Assembly (NCBI GenBank): GCA_013365365.1
Contig: JABVXU010000491.1
Location: 1-40,067 of the forward strand
Reading direction: 5' to 3'
DNA length: 40,067 nucleotides
DNA from: Cruorifilaria tuberocauda
Lineage: Eukaryota; Nematoda; Chromadorea; Rhabditida; Onchocercidae
The translations under genes were made by a program, and so were the position numbers. Of the stretch, positions 11,461-22,859 are shown piece by piece (position 1 is the first letter of the stretch; every line of letters starts with the position of its first letter). The notes below the pieces were generated by a model. It was not told where the DNA came from. It made no database searches and was given only the letters and a program-made list of their open reading frames with translations.

Positions 11461-12849
11461 CTTTTTAGAGATTACAGTTTTAAATTCCTTATTATCATTT
11501 CTTATGGTTTTTCACTCTTTAAAAAGAAGTGAAAAGAAAAAAGGAAAGAACTTTAAATAAAACAACTGTTCAGTTGGAACAGAAAAGATATGAGAATAGA
11601 AAGTAACAAAGGTTACTTGGGGTCATCGATTATGTTATATTCAATTTCAACAATTTCTATTAGAATATTTTGTAATAATTTAGCAGTTTAAAGTTGTTTG
11701 TAAAAATGCTCTGATAATAAGTATGATGATAAATTTTGATTGAGAAGGGAAAAGATATAATCTTTGAAGCAAAGTGTTTCCCGCATCTATGAATTGCAAA
11801 TGTAACTTAAGCTTAAGATTAAATTATCTCGAACATTAAGTTGTTGTAATTTATTGCTTACATTTCAATTAACATTATTTAATTGTTGCATTTAAATATA
11901 ATAAATTTATATACGCTATGTAAATATATTGCAAATAATCATCCCATGTCATGTTATTTTTTTGTTATCATGATTTTACAATTTATTTTTATCATCATAA
12001 CATTGATACAAAATTTATTATGCATATATAATCAATATTGTTATAGCTATATATATTGGAATGAATAATTAATCATGATATTGTTACAGTTAAGTAACTG
12101 TAACTTATATTGGAATGAGCAATTAATCATCATAATAATCATAATATCTAATCATTGATGCATGAATCATTAATACATTGTTAGAATGATGATATATTTA
12201 CATCAGAATATAATTAATCATAATACCTAATCAATTATTTTTTAAATAGTTAATAATTAATTAATAGTTTAAATAGTTAGATAATTAATTAATGTTAATA
12301 ATTAGTTAGTTAATGATATCATAATCATTATTATCATTACAATAACAATTATAATAGATACAAATAAACAGAGAATCTTGATATTTTATAAAAATGAATG
12401 AAACTGTTTACAGTATATAAATCGTAATTCGTAATATACATATAATCACTATCATAATTCGCTGTATAAACATTATTCGAGATATTTTTATAGTCATAAG
12501 TGATAAAGAATTTTTATTTCTGCAACGCAGCAAAAGATTAGTTTTGTAATAAAACAGTGGAATAATTTGAAGAATAGCTAATATTACTTTTGAAATGAAA
12601 ATTTAGCAGTAACTCTATGATATTTACTTTACTCAGGTATCATAATACCTAAGTAAAGAGATATAAAATATGAATGTTACTTAGAGAAAATAAAAATAAA
12701 ATCGATTTAACAGAATGCCAAATTTTCATCTGAACATTGCCGAAATTAGGAATAAAATTTAAAAATTGATTAAGTTAATTTATTTTTTCAACTTATTTAA
12801 ATATTATCAATTAAAACACCCTACTTTTTATTTCTCCTTTCTTTATTAC

Positions 12850-12902
12850 AGTTATTGATATGTATTCCGGAAAATTATACTCCGGAAATACGGATACAAA
12901 AA
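12850..12902 (+). other. Small exon-like island inside the proposed kinase intron 1
   Basis: A TTTATTACAG acceptor (AG 12850-12851) is followed by a stretch less AT-rich than its flanks, with an ATG at 12860 encoding MYSGKLYSGNTDTKI. A phase-0 but T-rich, weak donor (ATA|GTTTTT) follows. It could be a third alternative kinase start or simply chance. No homology was recognised. Confidence 0.12.
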
Positions 12903-14639
12903 TAGTTTTTCTTTTCCTTCAAAAAAGGATAAATGTATTGGAAATTTAAAGCATGAAATAAGCTTGCTTAGAAATTTGCTATCTTCTACTGATATTATCA
13001 ACGATTGATAATTAAGGGATGATATCATCAAATGGAAAGCTGTTAACGTTTCATCAGCTAAGTTGTATTGTATGACAACAATTTATCAATTTGATAAATA
13101 ATTTGATAAATTTGATTAAATGATAGAGAACATTTTCAATTATGCTTGTAAATAAGAGAGAAATAAACAAACTTTTACTAAATTCAATTTCAAATAATTT
13201 GAGAATATTTTTTCTCCATGATTAACCGTACTTTAACCTACCGTTTATACTTTAACCATATCGGTTAACAGTATTAGTAAAATTTCAACGTTTAGAAAAT
13301 AAATCATTCATTATTAGCTGCTAAGTTTCTTGCTTAATTAAAGCTTACCTTTTCTACAATCAGTTAATTAAATAATTTAATTAATTAATTATTCGATGAA
13401 TTATCGAAGCAATTGAAAGTGTTGATAATTTTGCCGGAAGTTAATTCAGCATGAAATATGCGTGCGCATTCTTAAAAAATTTCATCCATTTCATATTTTT
13501 AACTTATTTGTAAAATGGATTTGATGATATCAATATTTGTGCTTATGCTATCCTTAAACTAATAACGAAAAGCAATAAACTGTTTCTTTAAATGTACCAC
13601 TTCTTGAAAGTTTTGAAAAAAAAAGGTAATACTTCAAAAGTCATAAAATAAAGTTTAATGAGTCATAAAATACTCTATTGGCCGCTTTTTTTTAAAAAAA
13701 AAATTAACTTCTCGAAATTTAAATAATTCGAAAAATAAATTAAGTCAATAAAATTTATTTAATTTCAAAAGAGTTATTTTGAAAACAAAAAAAAAACATT
13801 CCGAAACAATTATACTTTGAAACTAAAGCTCTGAAGCAGTTATGTGATAGCATAATAGTTTTTAAAAATAATCGAAGAGAAACTGAAATGAAATTATATG
13901 GAAATGATTATTTAAATTATTTTTTGAATTTGATAAATAACTAAAATTAGGTAAATTTGATAAACAACTAAAATAAATAAAATTTTTGAATTTGATATAA
14001 ATAATTAAACTTGTATAGCAAATTTTAATAAAGTAATTCTATAATAAAGTAATTCTTATAATAAAGTAATCTTAATAAAGTAATAATTTTTTTTTCTTAT
14101 AAGTAATTCTTATAATAAAGTAATTTTAATAAAGTAATTCTATAAACAAAGTTTAGAAATTTGAGATCTTTGTGAAAAAAAAAATTAACTTTATATCATT
14201 ATAGTTTATTTAATATTTAAATTGTCATCTGACCAATTTTAATATATCCACGTGAAATCGTAGTATCATTTTAATTTCATTTCATAATTTTAGGCATATT
14301 ATACTTTAATTTTACGAAATTGAATTTTTCCACTTTCTTTTATTTTGGTAGAGCTGAAAAATATGCAAATAAGACTTTGTGTCTTCTTCAATTTTTCGTC
14401 ACTTATTTCTTTCGATCCAAGGAGCATCTGTTGTTACTTCTATATGATCGATGAATTTTCCATTTGAAATTGCTAACATTAAAATTTTCATTTAATAAAA
14501 TTTATAGTATGAAGTAGTGAATGGGGGAAAAATTTTCAATATTTTCTAAAATAATAATAACATTTTTTTTTAAATTAAAAAATTTCAATTCTAACAAAAA
14601 TACATACATCTTCTATTACTATCATTCATTTTACTGCTA

Positions 14640-14815
14640 TTACCTATTTTTTAAATTAGCTTAAATTTAGCTAAAATTAATTAAATTAGCTTAAAATTGA
14701 TACAGAATTTTGAATCTAAGATAGCTGTATTCTTAAATTTTAGCTAAAATTAATTAAATTAACTGAAAATTCACATCAAGAATTTTGAATCTAAGATAGC
14801 TGCATTTAACAAACA
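14640..14815. repeat. Tandem duplication of about 90 bp just upstream of the first kinase-domain exon
   Basis: Two copies of TTTAGCTAAAATTAATTAAA...GAATTTTGAATCTAAGATAG with minor differences lie at about 14660-14735 and 14738-14810, roughly 50 bp before the acceptor of exon 14865. Confidence 0.8.
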
Positions 14816-14864
14816 AGAAAACAAAAAACTAGAACTTTATAAATTTTAATTTAAAATTTTGTAG

Positions 14865-17800
14865 AGTGGAAATCAAACGCAAAATGGAAGTGTTGCAGCT
14901 GTTGAAGCAAAATGCACGCTTAAAAATCGTCCAGCATTACGTCTTGATTCACGTCTTGTTTGCAAATATGAAGTTTTAGCTGTTATTGGAAAAGGTTCAT
15001 TTTCACAGGTGAAAATTTTTTTTCTCCCACCTGTAAATAAACTGAATATAAGTAAACTTTAGAATTATATTTATATATAAATAAAGCAAACAAACTTTTT
15101 TAAAAAAACAAATAAACTTATAAATTATAAAAAAAATTAAATAAAAAATTATCAATAAACTTTTAAATTTATGAATTTAAATTTACTGCAAAAATTTTAA
15201 TCTCAAATCAAATTATATAATATATATCAAATAATCGAAGAATCGATAATAATATACTAATGACACGTCAAACGATGCTAATAACACGTCAAAAGATACG
15301 AATAACGAGTCAAACGATACGAACAATACGTCAAACGATGCTAATAACACGTCAAAAGATACGAATAACAAGTCAAACGATACGAACAATACGTCAAACA
15401 ATAGAGGAAATTATGATACAATAAATGTTTAGCTATTAAATGAAGTGAAAAAAAAAATTAAACTTTATTTTAATGTAATATATTTTAAGGTAAATTGTAA
15501 ATGTATTTCAGTTTAATTAATATCATTCATTTTACTGTCATCACTTATTTTTTAATTACATTAAATTAAATTATATTAAAATGATTCGTATCGATTTCTA
15601 GGTTCTTCGGGTACAACATCGACTTACGCATAAATATTATGCCGTAAAATTGGTTTCATCTGATTGTGGTACTGTAAATAATGAATTATCAATATTAAGT
15701 CGTGTACAGCATCCGTATGTGATTAGACTTGAAGAAGTATGTAAATATTTATATTATTAATATTCTCTTCATTTCATGAAATGAAATTCATGATTAAATC
15801 TGAATGATCATGTGATCAATCAATCAATCAATCATATAGTTAATTTACAAAAATTAATAACTATTTATTGTAATGGAAATGGTACGGGATAAAAGGTATG
15901 TACCTGAAACGGTATTGTTCATGAGAATTATTTATTGTAATCGAAATGGTACGGGAGAAAAGGTATGTAAATACCTGGTATGTACCTGAAACGGTATTAT
16001 TGTTCATGAGAATTATTTATTGTAATGGAAATGGTACAGGAGAAAAGGTATGTAAATATCTGGTATGTACCTGAAATGATATTATTCATGAGAAATACTA
16101 TCATAAATTAAAATTAATTTTAATTTTAGGTATTTAAATCTTCATCACGGTTATTTATTGTAATGGAAATGGCAAGTGGTGGTGAAATGTACAATCGAGT
16201 GGTAGCAAAAGGAAGATATTCGGAAGCCGAAGCTCGACAAGCACTTCGAATGCTCCTAAATGGTTTAGCATATTTACATAGTATTCGGGTGACACATCGT
16301 GATTTGAAACCGGAAAATTTATTATACAGTGATGCAACACCGGATGCAAGACTTCTCATTACTGATTTTGGTTTAGCATATCAGGCGCAAACATCGGAGG
16401 AGAAAATGACCGAAACATGTGGTACACCGGAATATATTGCTCCAGAAGTAAGTGATCAATTTTTTTCTCTTCAGTATATTTTTTGTTAATTTAAATATAA
16501 AAAAATTTTTTTTAATCTTTTTAACCTTTTTTTTTAACCTTTTTTTAATCTTTTTTTAACCTAAAAAATTTTTTTAACCTTTTAACCTTTTTGAAATGTT
16601 TATTTTTACCATTAAATGAGTGAAATATTTTAAAATTAAACTTTTGAAAAAAATTTTTCAAGGTTCTTCTTCGTTCCGCATATACGGATAAAGTGGATAT
16701 GTGGGCAGTTGGAGTTATTGCATATATTTTAATGTCCGGTATAATGCCGTTTGATGATGATTGTCGATCTCGACTGTATACACAAATTATTACAGCTAAT
16801 TATATTTATTATCCACAGGTTTAATTTTATCCCAAACCTTATTTAGGTAACCTTGACTTCACTTTGGTTTGTGTAATTAACCCAAATTATGCAAATTTAA
16901 GAGAATATTTTGTAAATATAAAAATTAATTTTGTAATTTGTCGTTTAAAATATTCCAATAATTTGGTGGTATAATTTTAAAGATATAATTTATAGTTAAA
17001 CATTTTTTTTTTAATTTGAAATAAAAAGGTTGAAACAGGTAGAATTAAGGATGGGGAAAATATTCCAATAATTTGGTGATATAATTTTAAAGATATAATT
17101 TATAGTTAAAATTTTTTTTTAATTTGAAATAAAAAGGTTGAAATAGGTAGAATTAAAAATAGGGAATGTTTTTTAAATTATTAAACCCTAATTATATCTA
17201 TTAATAAATTCAGTTCTGGTCCGGTTCGGAATTAGCAAAAGATTTCGTAGATGCATTGCTAGAAACGGATCCGGAAATACGATTGAGTGCAACTGATGCA
17301 GTAAAACATGAATGGTTTATGGGAGGGAATCGAAGTCAACTGAAAGTAATTATCAAAACACGACCTGCTTCTGATTTCACAACAATTCAAAGGGTAAGAG
17401 AAATTGGATATTGTAATTTTTAATATTAAACTAGAAGTTGATCATGAAATGATTTCATCGATTTCTCATATTTCATTTCTGATCCTATCGATCCAATCGA
17501 TTATTCATAAATAGATTTATGAAAGTAAAAAATTTTTACACAACAACGTCAATATTAGATTCCATTTAACTTAAATATTTAACTTAAAATCTTTTAATTA
17601 TTTAATTTAATTTTATCTTCCGAGAAATTTCTAAAAAGAGACTTACTCTATAGTTTAATCTTTTAAAAGTCTTAACCTTAACCTTCCTAAAAACCTTTTA
17701 AAAATTTTTTAAAAACGCATATCAGTGTTTTTTTGTTTAGAAAAGGAAAATCGATGACAGTTATAAATTACTGCAGAATTAATTTTGAGTTATAAATTAC

Positions 17801-18750
17801 TAATTAATTTTGTAATTTCTCCATTTTCATATTAAATTTTCTTTTGCTTGAAAATTTTGAATTTCAATTTACCTCAATATTTCATTTCTTTTTAAACCAG
17901 TTGAATATATTGTATAAAAATTAGAATCAGGATTGGGCAAAATTAAATTTAAACTGATAAAGATTTAATACAGGTTTACTAAATTGTTGCAAATATAGTC
18001 GATTGATTGGATCAATAATTTTATCAGTGTCACATTGATCTTCACCTGTTTCCATATATGGAAATCAATTTATTGCATTTACAATAATGTAGTAAACCTG
18101 ATTTTAAATACTGGAAAGATGCTATAATCCTTTTTCCTGAGGCATTTTCCAAATATTACAAAAATGCTTAAGTAACATTCATATTAAATTTTCTTCGTCT
18201 ACGTGAAATTGTCTTAAATTGAATTAAATACTTAAGTAACATCTTAACTTATCAATACTATAATACCAACAAGGGTATTTTTCGTTCTTTTTGCACTTCA
18301 ACTTGTAGGTTTTTCTTTTTTAACTTACTTCTTTTGATATATGGAGGTCAAATTACTCTAAGGTTAAATGAGCTTTTGCACCTTGTCCATGAATTTGGAA
18401 GTATTTTAATCCTGTCACAAATAAATTATCTCCTTTTATGTCTACGTGAAATTGACTTAAATTGACTTAAATAATTTGAAAATTGACGTTGAACTGATAT
18501 TTCGGGCAATATCAATAATAAAATAATTCTACGAATGAATTATTGAAATAAACTAATCAACGAGAAATGAAATAACTTATTTTTTGCTATTTACTTTTTT
18601 CAGACACGTTCTTCACGATCAATTCGAAGTGTTACACGTTCCGATCATGGTCATCGTGTTGATCCACGTGAAGTTGATCGTTTAGCTAGTGATTTACAAC
18701 GTTTAGCAAAATTTCAACAACATTCAACTAAACATTACGGTTTCTTATAG
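14865..18750 (+). CDS. pskh1: PSKH1-like protein serine/threonine kinase, kinase domain and C-terminal tail (6 exons)
   Basis: Exons read as 14865-15008, 15602-15736, 16130-16447, 16663-16818, 17214-17393 and 18604-18750. All junctions are phase 0 with GT/AG ends, and the gene stops at TAG 18748-18750 (359 codons before the stop). Numbered with exon 1a, the kinase hallmarks are complete: glycine loop GKGSFSQV (95-102), lysine in YAVKL (K117), helix-C Glu129, HRDLKPEN (catalytic D204), DFG (D225) and IAPE (250-252). The activation segment CGTPEYIAPE, the PFDDD...RLY stretch and the Ser/Arg-rich tail TRSSRSIRS match vertebrate PSKH1, a CaMK-group kinase linked to Golgi membranes and splicing-factor compartments. 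The segment between K117 and E129 is about four residues shorter than in human PSKH1. CaMK and CHK kinases are more distant alternatives. An active kinase is expected; substrates are unknown. Confidence 0.93.
15259..15405. repeat. 21-bp (7-codon) tandem array in the kinase intron
   Basis: Seven 21-bp units start at 15259, 15280, 15301, 15322, 15343, 15364 and 15385. Units 2-4 and 5-7 are nearly identical, giving a 63-bp higher-order repeat. The plus-strand frame is open throughout and reads NNTSKDT / NESNDT / NNTSNDA-type heptads ending at a TAG near 15429-15431; the minus strand is also open (FVSFDVL heptads). It contains more C and G than the flanking intron. No splice sites tie it to the kinase, so it is treated as an intronic minisatellite. 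Confidence 0.88.
15862..16085 (+). repeat. Three intronic duplicates of the 5' part of the next kinase exon
   Basis: The exon at 16130-16447 contains TTATTTATTGTAATGGAAAT (from 16151), encoding LFIVMEM. The same string, with at most one or two changes, recurs in the preceding intron at about 15863, 15928 and 16013. Each copy is followed by GGTACGGGA(G)AAAAGGTATG in place of the exon's GGCAAGTGG, and adjacent copies share TGAAACGGTATT...TTCATGAGAA. The copies are broken and lack the rest of the exon, so they are non-functional relics. Confidence 0.88.
16951..17165. repeat. 110-bp tandem duplication in kinase intron
   Basis: TATTCCAATAATTTGGTG...AAAGATATAATTTATAGTTA...AAAAAGGTTGAAA(C/T)AGGTAGAATTA is present twice, at 16951 and 17061, nearly identical and head to tail, in the intron between exons 16663-16818 and 17214-17393. 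Confidence 0.88.
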
Positions 18751-21213
18751 TTTTTTTTTTTTTTTTCATCATGCATTTTTGTTTTAAATCACAAATAATC
18801 AATCCATTAAAAAATTTCTATTATTTTCTAAAATTATCCATTATCTTTTATCGATTACAAAAAACAAAAACCTTGAAATCGTTATTTGCTTTTGAAAATA
18901 CTATTTACTGTATCATCTTATTATTGTATGTTTATATCCTGAATGATATATACAGATTAATTAATTAATTAATTAATTAACAGATAACTAATGCTCAAAT
19001 TTATTCAAATTGTTTGTACCGTAGTGATTAAAAAATCTCAGATAATGCATGTATTGATTTAAATCACCTAAATATTTTAATATCTTTTTTTCAAGTACGC
19101 TCTTTGATAATTGGAATAAAATAACTGATCAGAATATGAGTTAAATTAGAATTTCATATATAAATATAGTAAGTCTATTGTAGATTACAGTTAGTGATAT
19201 TGTACTGTAACATTGTACTGTACATTTTCTGTTTTTTATTTTTCTTATATTTTCGTTTTAAAATTTAACGAAAAAACATTTTTTTTTTAATCTACTAATA
19301 TTTTTTCTATGATATGGTATATTCAACTTATCATTGTGAAATATGTAATAGCTACATTAAGAGGTGTTTAGAAAATTGTTTAAATTTTAAATTACCTGTC
19401 AAATATGGAATATTTGAATTATCTGGTAATTTCACTAAGTCATTCTGTTTGCTTTCGCTATTGATAATATTGTAAATCTTTCGGCCAAAAAGAAAGAAAC
19501 AATGAGAGTTTGTTAACGTGAGTACGTGAGAAACGTGAGAATTTATTGAGTGTGAAATGAAGAAATGTATGTTTTGTATGTATAAGATGAAAACCATTGA
19601 TTAAAATATGATAAAAATTATCAGTCAGTATGATAAGGGAAAAGTGATAAGAGAAGAGAAAATTTTTATTGTTATTGTCTCAAAATATGATAAAAATTTG
19701 ATAAAGTTACCAATCAGTATGATAAGAGAAAGTGATCAAGGAAAAGAGAAAGTTGTAAAAAATTTTATTGTTTATCGTCTTTCAATTTTAACTTTTCCGG
19801 ATTTTCATAATGTATATACGTACAAACTTCTTTTTTTCTCTCTCCCTCTCTCTCTCTCTTAATTCTTTAACTTTTTTGTTTTATTCTCATTTTGTTTTTT
19901 GTATTCAAGAAACAATTTGTTTTTTTTTTTAATTTAAAAAAAGCTTGAAAGTAGATGATGATTCTTTGAAGAGAAAAAAAAAAATCTTCATTTGTAACAT
20001 TTGCTTCTTTTTTTTTTCTTATTTTGACTTATTATTTGAATTTTGAAAATAAATCATTATGAGATACTGTAGTGAAACAGTTTTTCATTACCATTCTTTC
20101 ATTACTGACTTTGAAACTAAAAACAACATCAGTAAATGATTAATTATCAGCAATGTTATTAAAGTGAGTGAAAGACCAGTTTTGAAATCAGGACAAGAAA
20201 GGTTGTCATTCTTATTGTTATGCTTCTCATTTTGTAAATATGATTTTTATGGGGATCTTTTCATATTTCTGGTAGTTAAATTTAATTAGAAACTAGCTAT
20301 ATGAGTTTTATTCTAACTATGACTAATGCATCTTCTTTCATTATCCGATCAAAATGCAAAAATTCCAATTTTGAAATATTGAATAAAAATCATTGACAAC
20401 AATAACTTAATTATGTTAGATTTTATAGTTAAATAAAAAGTAGCAAATGTTTATTGCAACAATGATAATTTCATACTCAATCGTTTCTGATAAATGATTA
20501 TAGCAAAAAAAAAGAAATACATGAAATGAGCAATTCTATTCTCATAATTCAAAAAAAAAATTCTGACAGTTCAAGAAAAAAAAAACTAAAAACATGACTC
20601 TCAACGATATTATCGAATATCGAACATAAATTTTATAAATAATTTCTTGATATGCAATAATGGTATATGGTAGGATGTTTTTTTTTTTTTAAACCATCTT
20701 TTAATCATTATTTTTTTATTTGAATAACAAAATTTTTGTAGATTGTAGAAATACTGTTTGCAATTTAATATTGAAATATTAAAAGTATCGTCAATACGAA
20801 TAACATTATAATAGAGTAATATCCTTAGCATTTCTCGAATTTAAAATTGATATCTATTAATCAAGTTTTTTGTGTAACTACATGCCTTCTTTACGAAATA
20901 CACTCCCTTGACCTATAATGAGCAAACTTTTTTTCCACTAAATGTCGTACCTGTCACCAGAAGTGCAAAAAAAAACTTTTCAAATGACCTGGATAATATA
21001 TCGTAGGTTGCAAAAAAAACAACTTGGAATTTCAAACTACATCATCCTACATCATGAAATGATTGAGTATTGCGAAAATTTTACCACATTATTTAAAATT
21101 TCGAAATCAAACTCATTTTAAATGTTGTAAGGAATAAAATAAGTAAATTTTATTTATTAATAATATATGAGCAATAAACAATGAAATTACACTTCGAAAT
21201 CCTATTAAATATA
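18751..21213. other. Convergent intergenic region between kinase and PINX1-like gene
   Basis: The kinase (plus) and the G-patch gene (minus) end facing each other. AATAAA at 19115-19120, about 365 bases after the kinase stop, is a candidate kinase poly(A) signal. A diverged direct duplication of about 80 bp lies at 19604-19680 and 19684-19765 (AAATATGATAAAAATT...AGTATGATAAG). The rest is homopolymer-rich AT sequence. I see no further gene. Confidence 0.6.
21149..21158 (-). terminator. Candidate poly(A) signals of the PINX1-like gene
   Basis: Two overlapping AATAAA hexamers (read on the minus strand) lie about 55-60 bases downstream of the TGA at 21214-21216, a normal distance for cleavage and polyadenylation. 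Confidence 0.6.
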
Positions 21214-22859
21214 TCAAAGTTTTCGTTTTTTATTTAATTTTTGCATTTTTTTGGCAAAATATTCCTTACTCGAAATTTCGCTGATAGTTACATTTCCACG
21301 TGATGGTTGCAATCTAACCTAAAATTTAAGTTTAAATAATAAAGAATACATCGTAAAAAGTGATATCCTCATAAGAGTTCATTCGAGTCTTATAAAGAAC
21401 TAACTTTCTGTGAACATTTAAAAAATAAAATAGCTAATGATTACTTAGAATAAAAGATGCTTGAAAATTAAATTGGCGGACTAAAGCAGAATTATAATAA
21501 AATCCACCAACTTCATCTTTCTGCGTACCCTCTTCATCGTTTTTATCAACAGATTTCTGCACTGATCTTTTGCCAAAAATAGCCCATTTATCTTTTTCTG
21601 ACATTTTTGGAAAACACCTGCCTTTTTTGTGCCTGAAATAGTGAATTTTTAACAATGATGCAACAAAAATCCATTATTTGTTATGCTAATTGCTTACTCT
21701 AAAAATTTAATTAACCATATTTCCAAACACATTAGACATAAATTTATTTTTAGAAGCTTATTTAATCATCAATAAATGTGATAAACGTCCAAAGTTTATC
21801 TTTCTACAAAATTTTATTATTAGAATTTTACATAAACATTTCAGATTTATAGTAATCATCACTTTCAGTAAGTCTCCTCTATTAAATGTCTGCCACTTTT
21901 ATCGTATTTCCAGTATTCTGAAGTGGTTCTTCAAAACCTACTAAAATCTAATCTTTCCCCATTACAGAGAAAACTCTCAGAAGGAATTTCTTGCTATGAC
22001 AAGATGATCAAAACATACTCATTCAAAATCATTTTTGATTGCACTCTGTTTAAGCTTTTTTCGCTTTGTTTAACTTTTGGTTTCTTTTTCTTTTTATTTA
22101 AATCAGCTAAAATAGCTGCAAAGCTATCATGATGGGCAACCAAAACGTCATCGCTTCTTTCAGTACACCCTAAACCTGAAATCAAAATTTTAAACGCAAT
22201 AGCTGCAATTATCTAGCGTTAATTCAATGGAAGACATTTTAAATCTTTTTAAATTACCAATCATGCCAGATAATGTTATTGATCTAAAACAAACATCATA
22301 GATTATACTTCTTTTTTCACTTATTTAATTTGTGATATAATTTCTAGCAGTGACAGTAAAATTTTGAATATTAACTGTTTCAAAATTCTACATTGAAAAC
22401 TCCTCCACATGAAACATATATGCTTTGTTTTTACAGTAATCGAAAAAAATTTTAATTTCTGAATTGAATCCTTCGTTTCAGCTATAATTTTTAAATAAAC
22501 AAAAAAAAAATTCACGATCAATTACAGGTACCTAAGCAATATATAAAACTTTATCAACTCACTCAAATAAATCTCTTTAAGAAAAAAAATCTCCATCTCT
22601 GCGCACTAAAAAATATTTAGAGATAAATTGCAATAGAAAAAAAAGAACCTCTCGTTGAAACGTTTGCGTTTGGTCGTAAATTCTCAGTGATTCCTTGTTC
22701 ATATTTGCCCAAACCACAACCCGGTTTCCATCCCATTTTCTCTAGCATTTTTTTCCCAAATTTAGAATCATCTGAAAATGCAAAATTCTTTTCAGGAAAT
22801 GAAATTCTATAAAGCTTATGAAGTGAGAAAAGTTGAAACATACCATTCTGCCATGTCAT
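21214..22859 (-). CDS. pinx1: PINX1/Gno1-type G-patch protein
   Basis: Minus-strand exons from the 5' end: 22844-22859 (or longer upstream), 22649-22771, 22019-22175, 21512-21632 and 21214-21318, all in phase, giving 173 residues from the nearest in-frame ATG. The G-patch core reads TWQNDDSKFGKKMLEKMGW and continues with GCGLGKYEQG, then ENLRPN and GLGCTE. Further PINX1 landmarks follow in order: the HHDSFAAILADL helix, NRVQSK, IFGKRS and the final EYFAKKM. Family members act in the nucleolus, activate the helicase Prp43/DHX15 in rRNA maturation, and in vertebrates bind telomerase. The product ends about 12 residues after EYFAKKM, so it lacks the long Lys-rich C-terminal region of human PINX1 (328 residues). 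Uncertain points: the first exon, where the usual basic MLAERRRKQK-like start was not found, and the fourth donor (GAA|GTTGGT chosen; TTA|GTCCGC is an alternative). Confidence 0.9.

Larger units (their letters stand above)
1162..14864 (+). other. Very long repeat-filled first intron (proposed) of the kinase gene
   Basis: If exon 1a is right, this 13.7-kb stretch is intron 1; if not, much of it is intergenic. Apart from the small exon candidates at 3738 and 12860, I see no coding sequence. It consists of homopolymer runs, AT-rich filler and the tandem arrays listed separately (2930-3370, 3895-4430, 6481-6590, 7168-7880, 8283-8530, 9763-10215, 10940-11100, 11200-11460, 14640-14815). No transposase, reverse transcriptase or terminal repeats were seen. 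Confidence 0.5.

Noticed and set aside
15213..15401. 62-codon minus-strand frame of FVSFDVL repeats as a gene
   Set aside because: It is the antisense reading of the 21-bp minisatellite within a kinase intron; a period divisible by three keeps frames open by default.
16126..16359. Minus-strand frames opposite the kinase exon
   Set aside because: Shadows of the strongly conserved kinase coding strand.
18771..18968. 65-codon plus-strand frame after the kinase stop
   Set aside because: Lies in the kinase 3' UTR, AT-driven composition, no motif.
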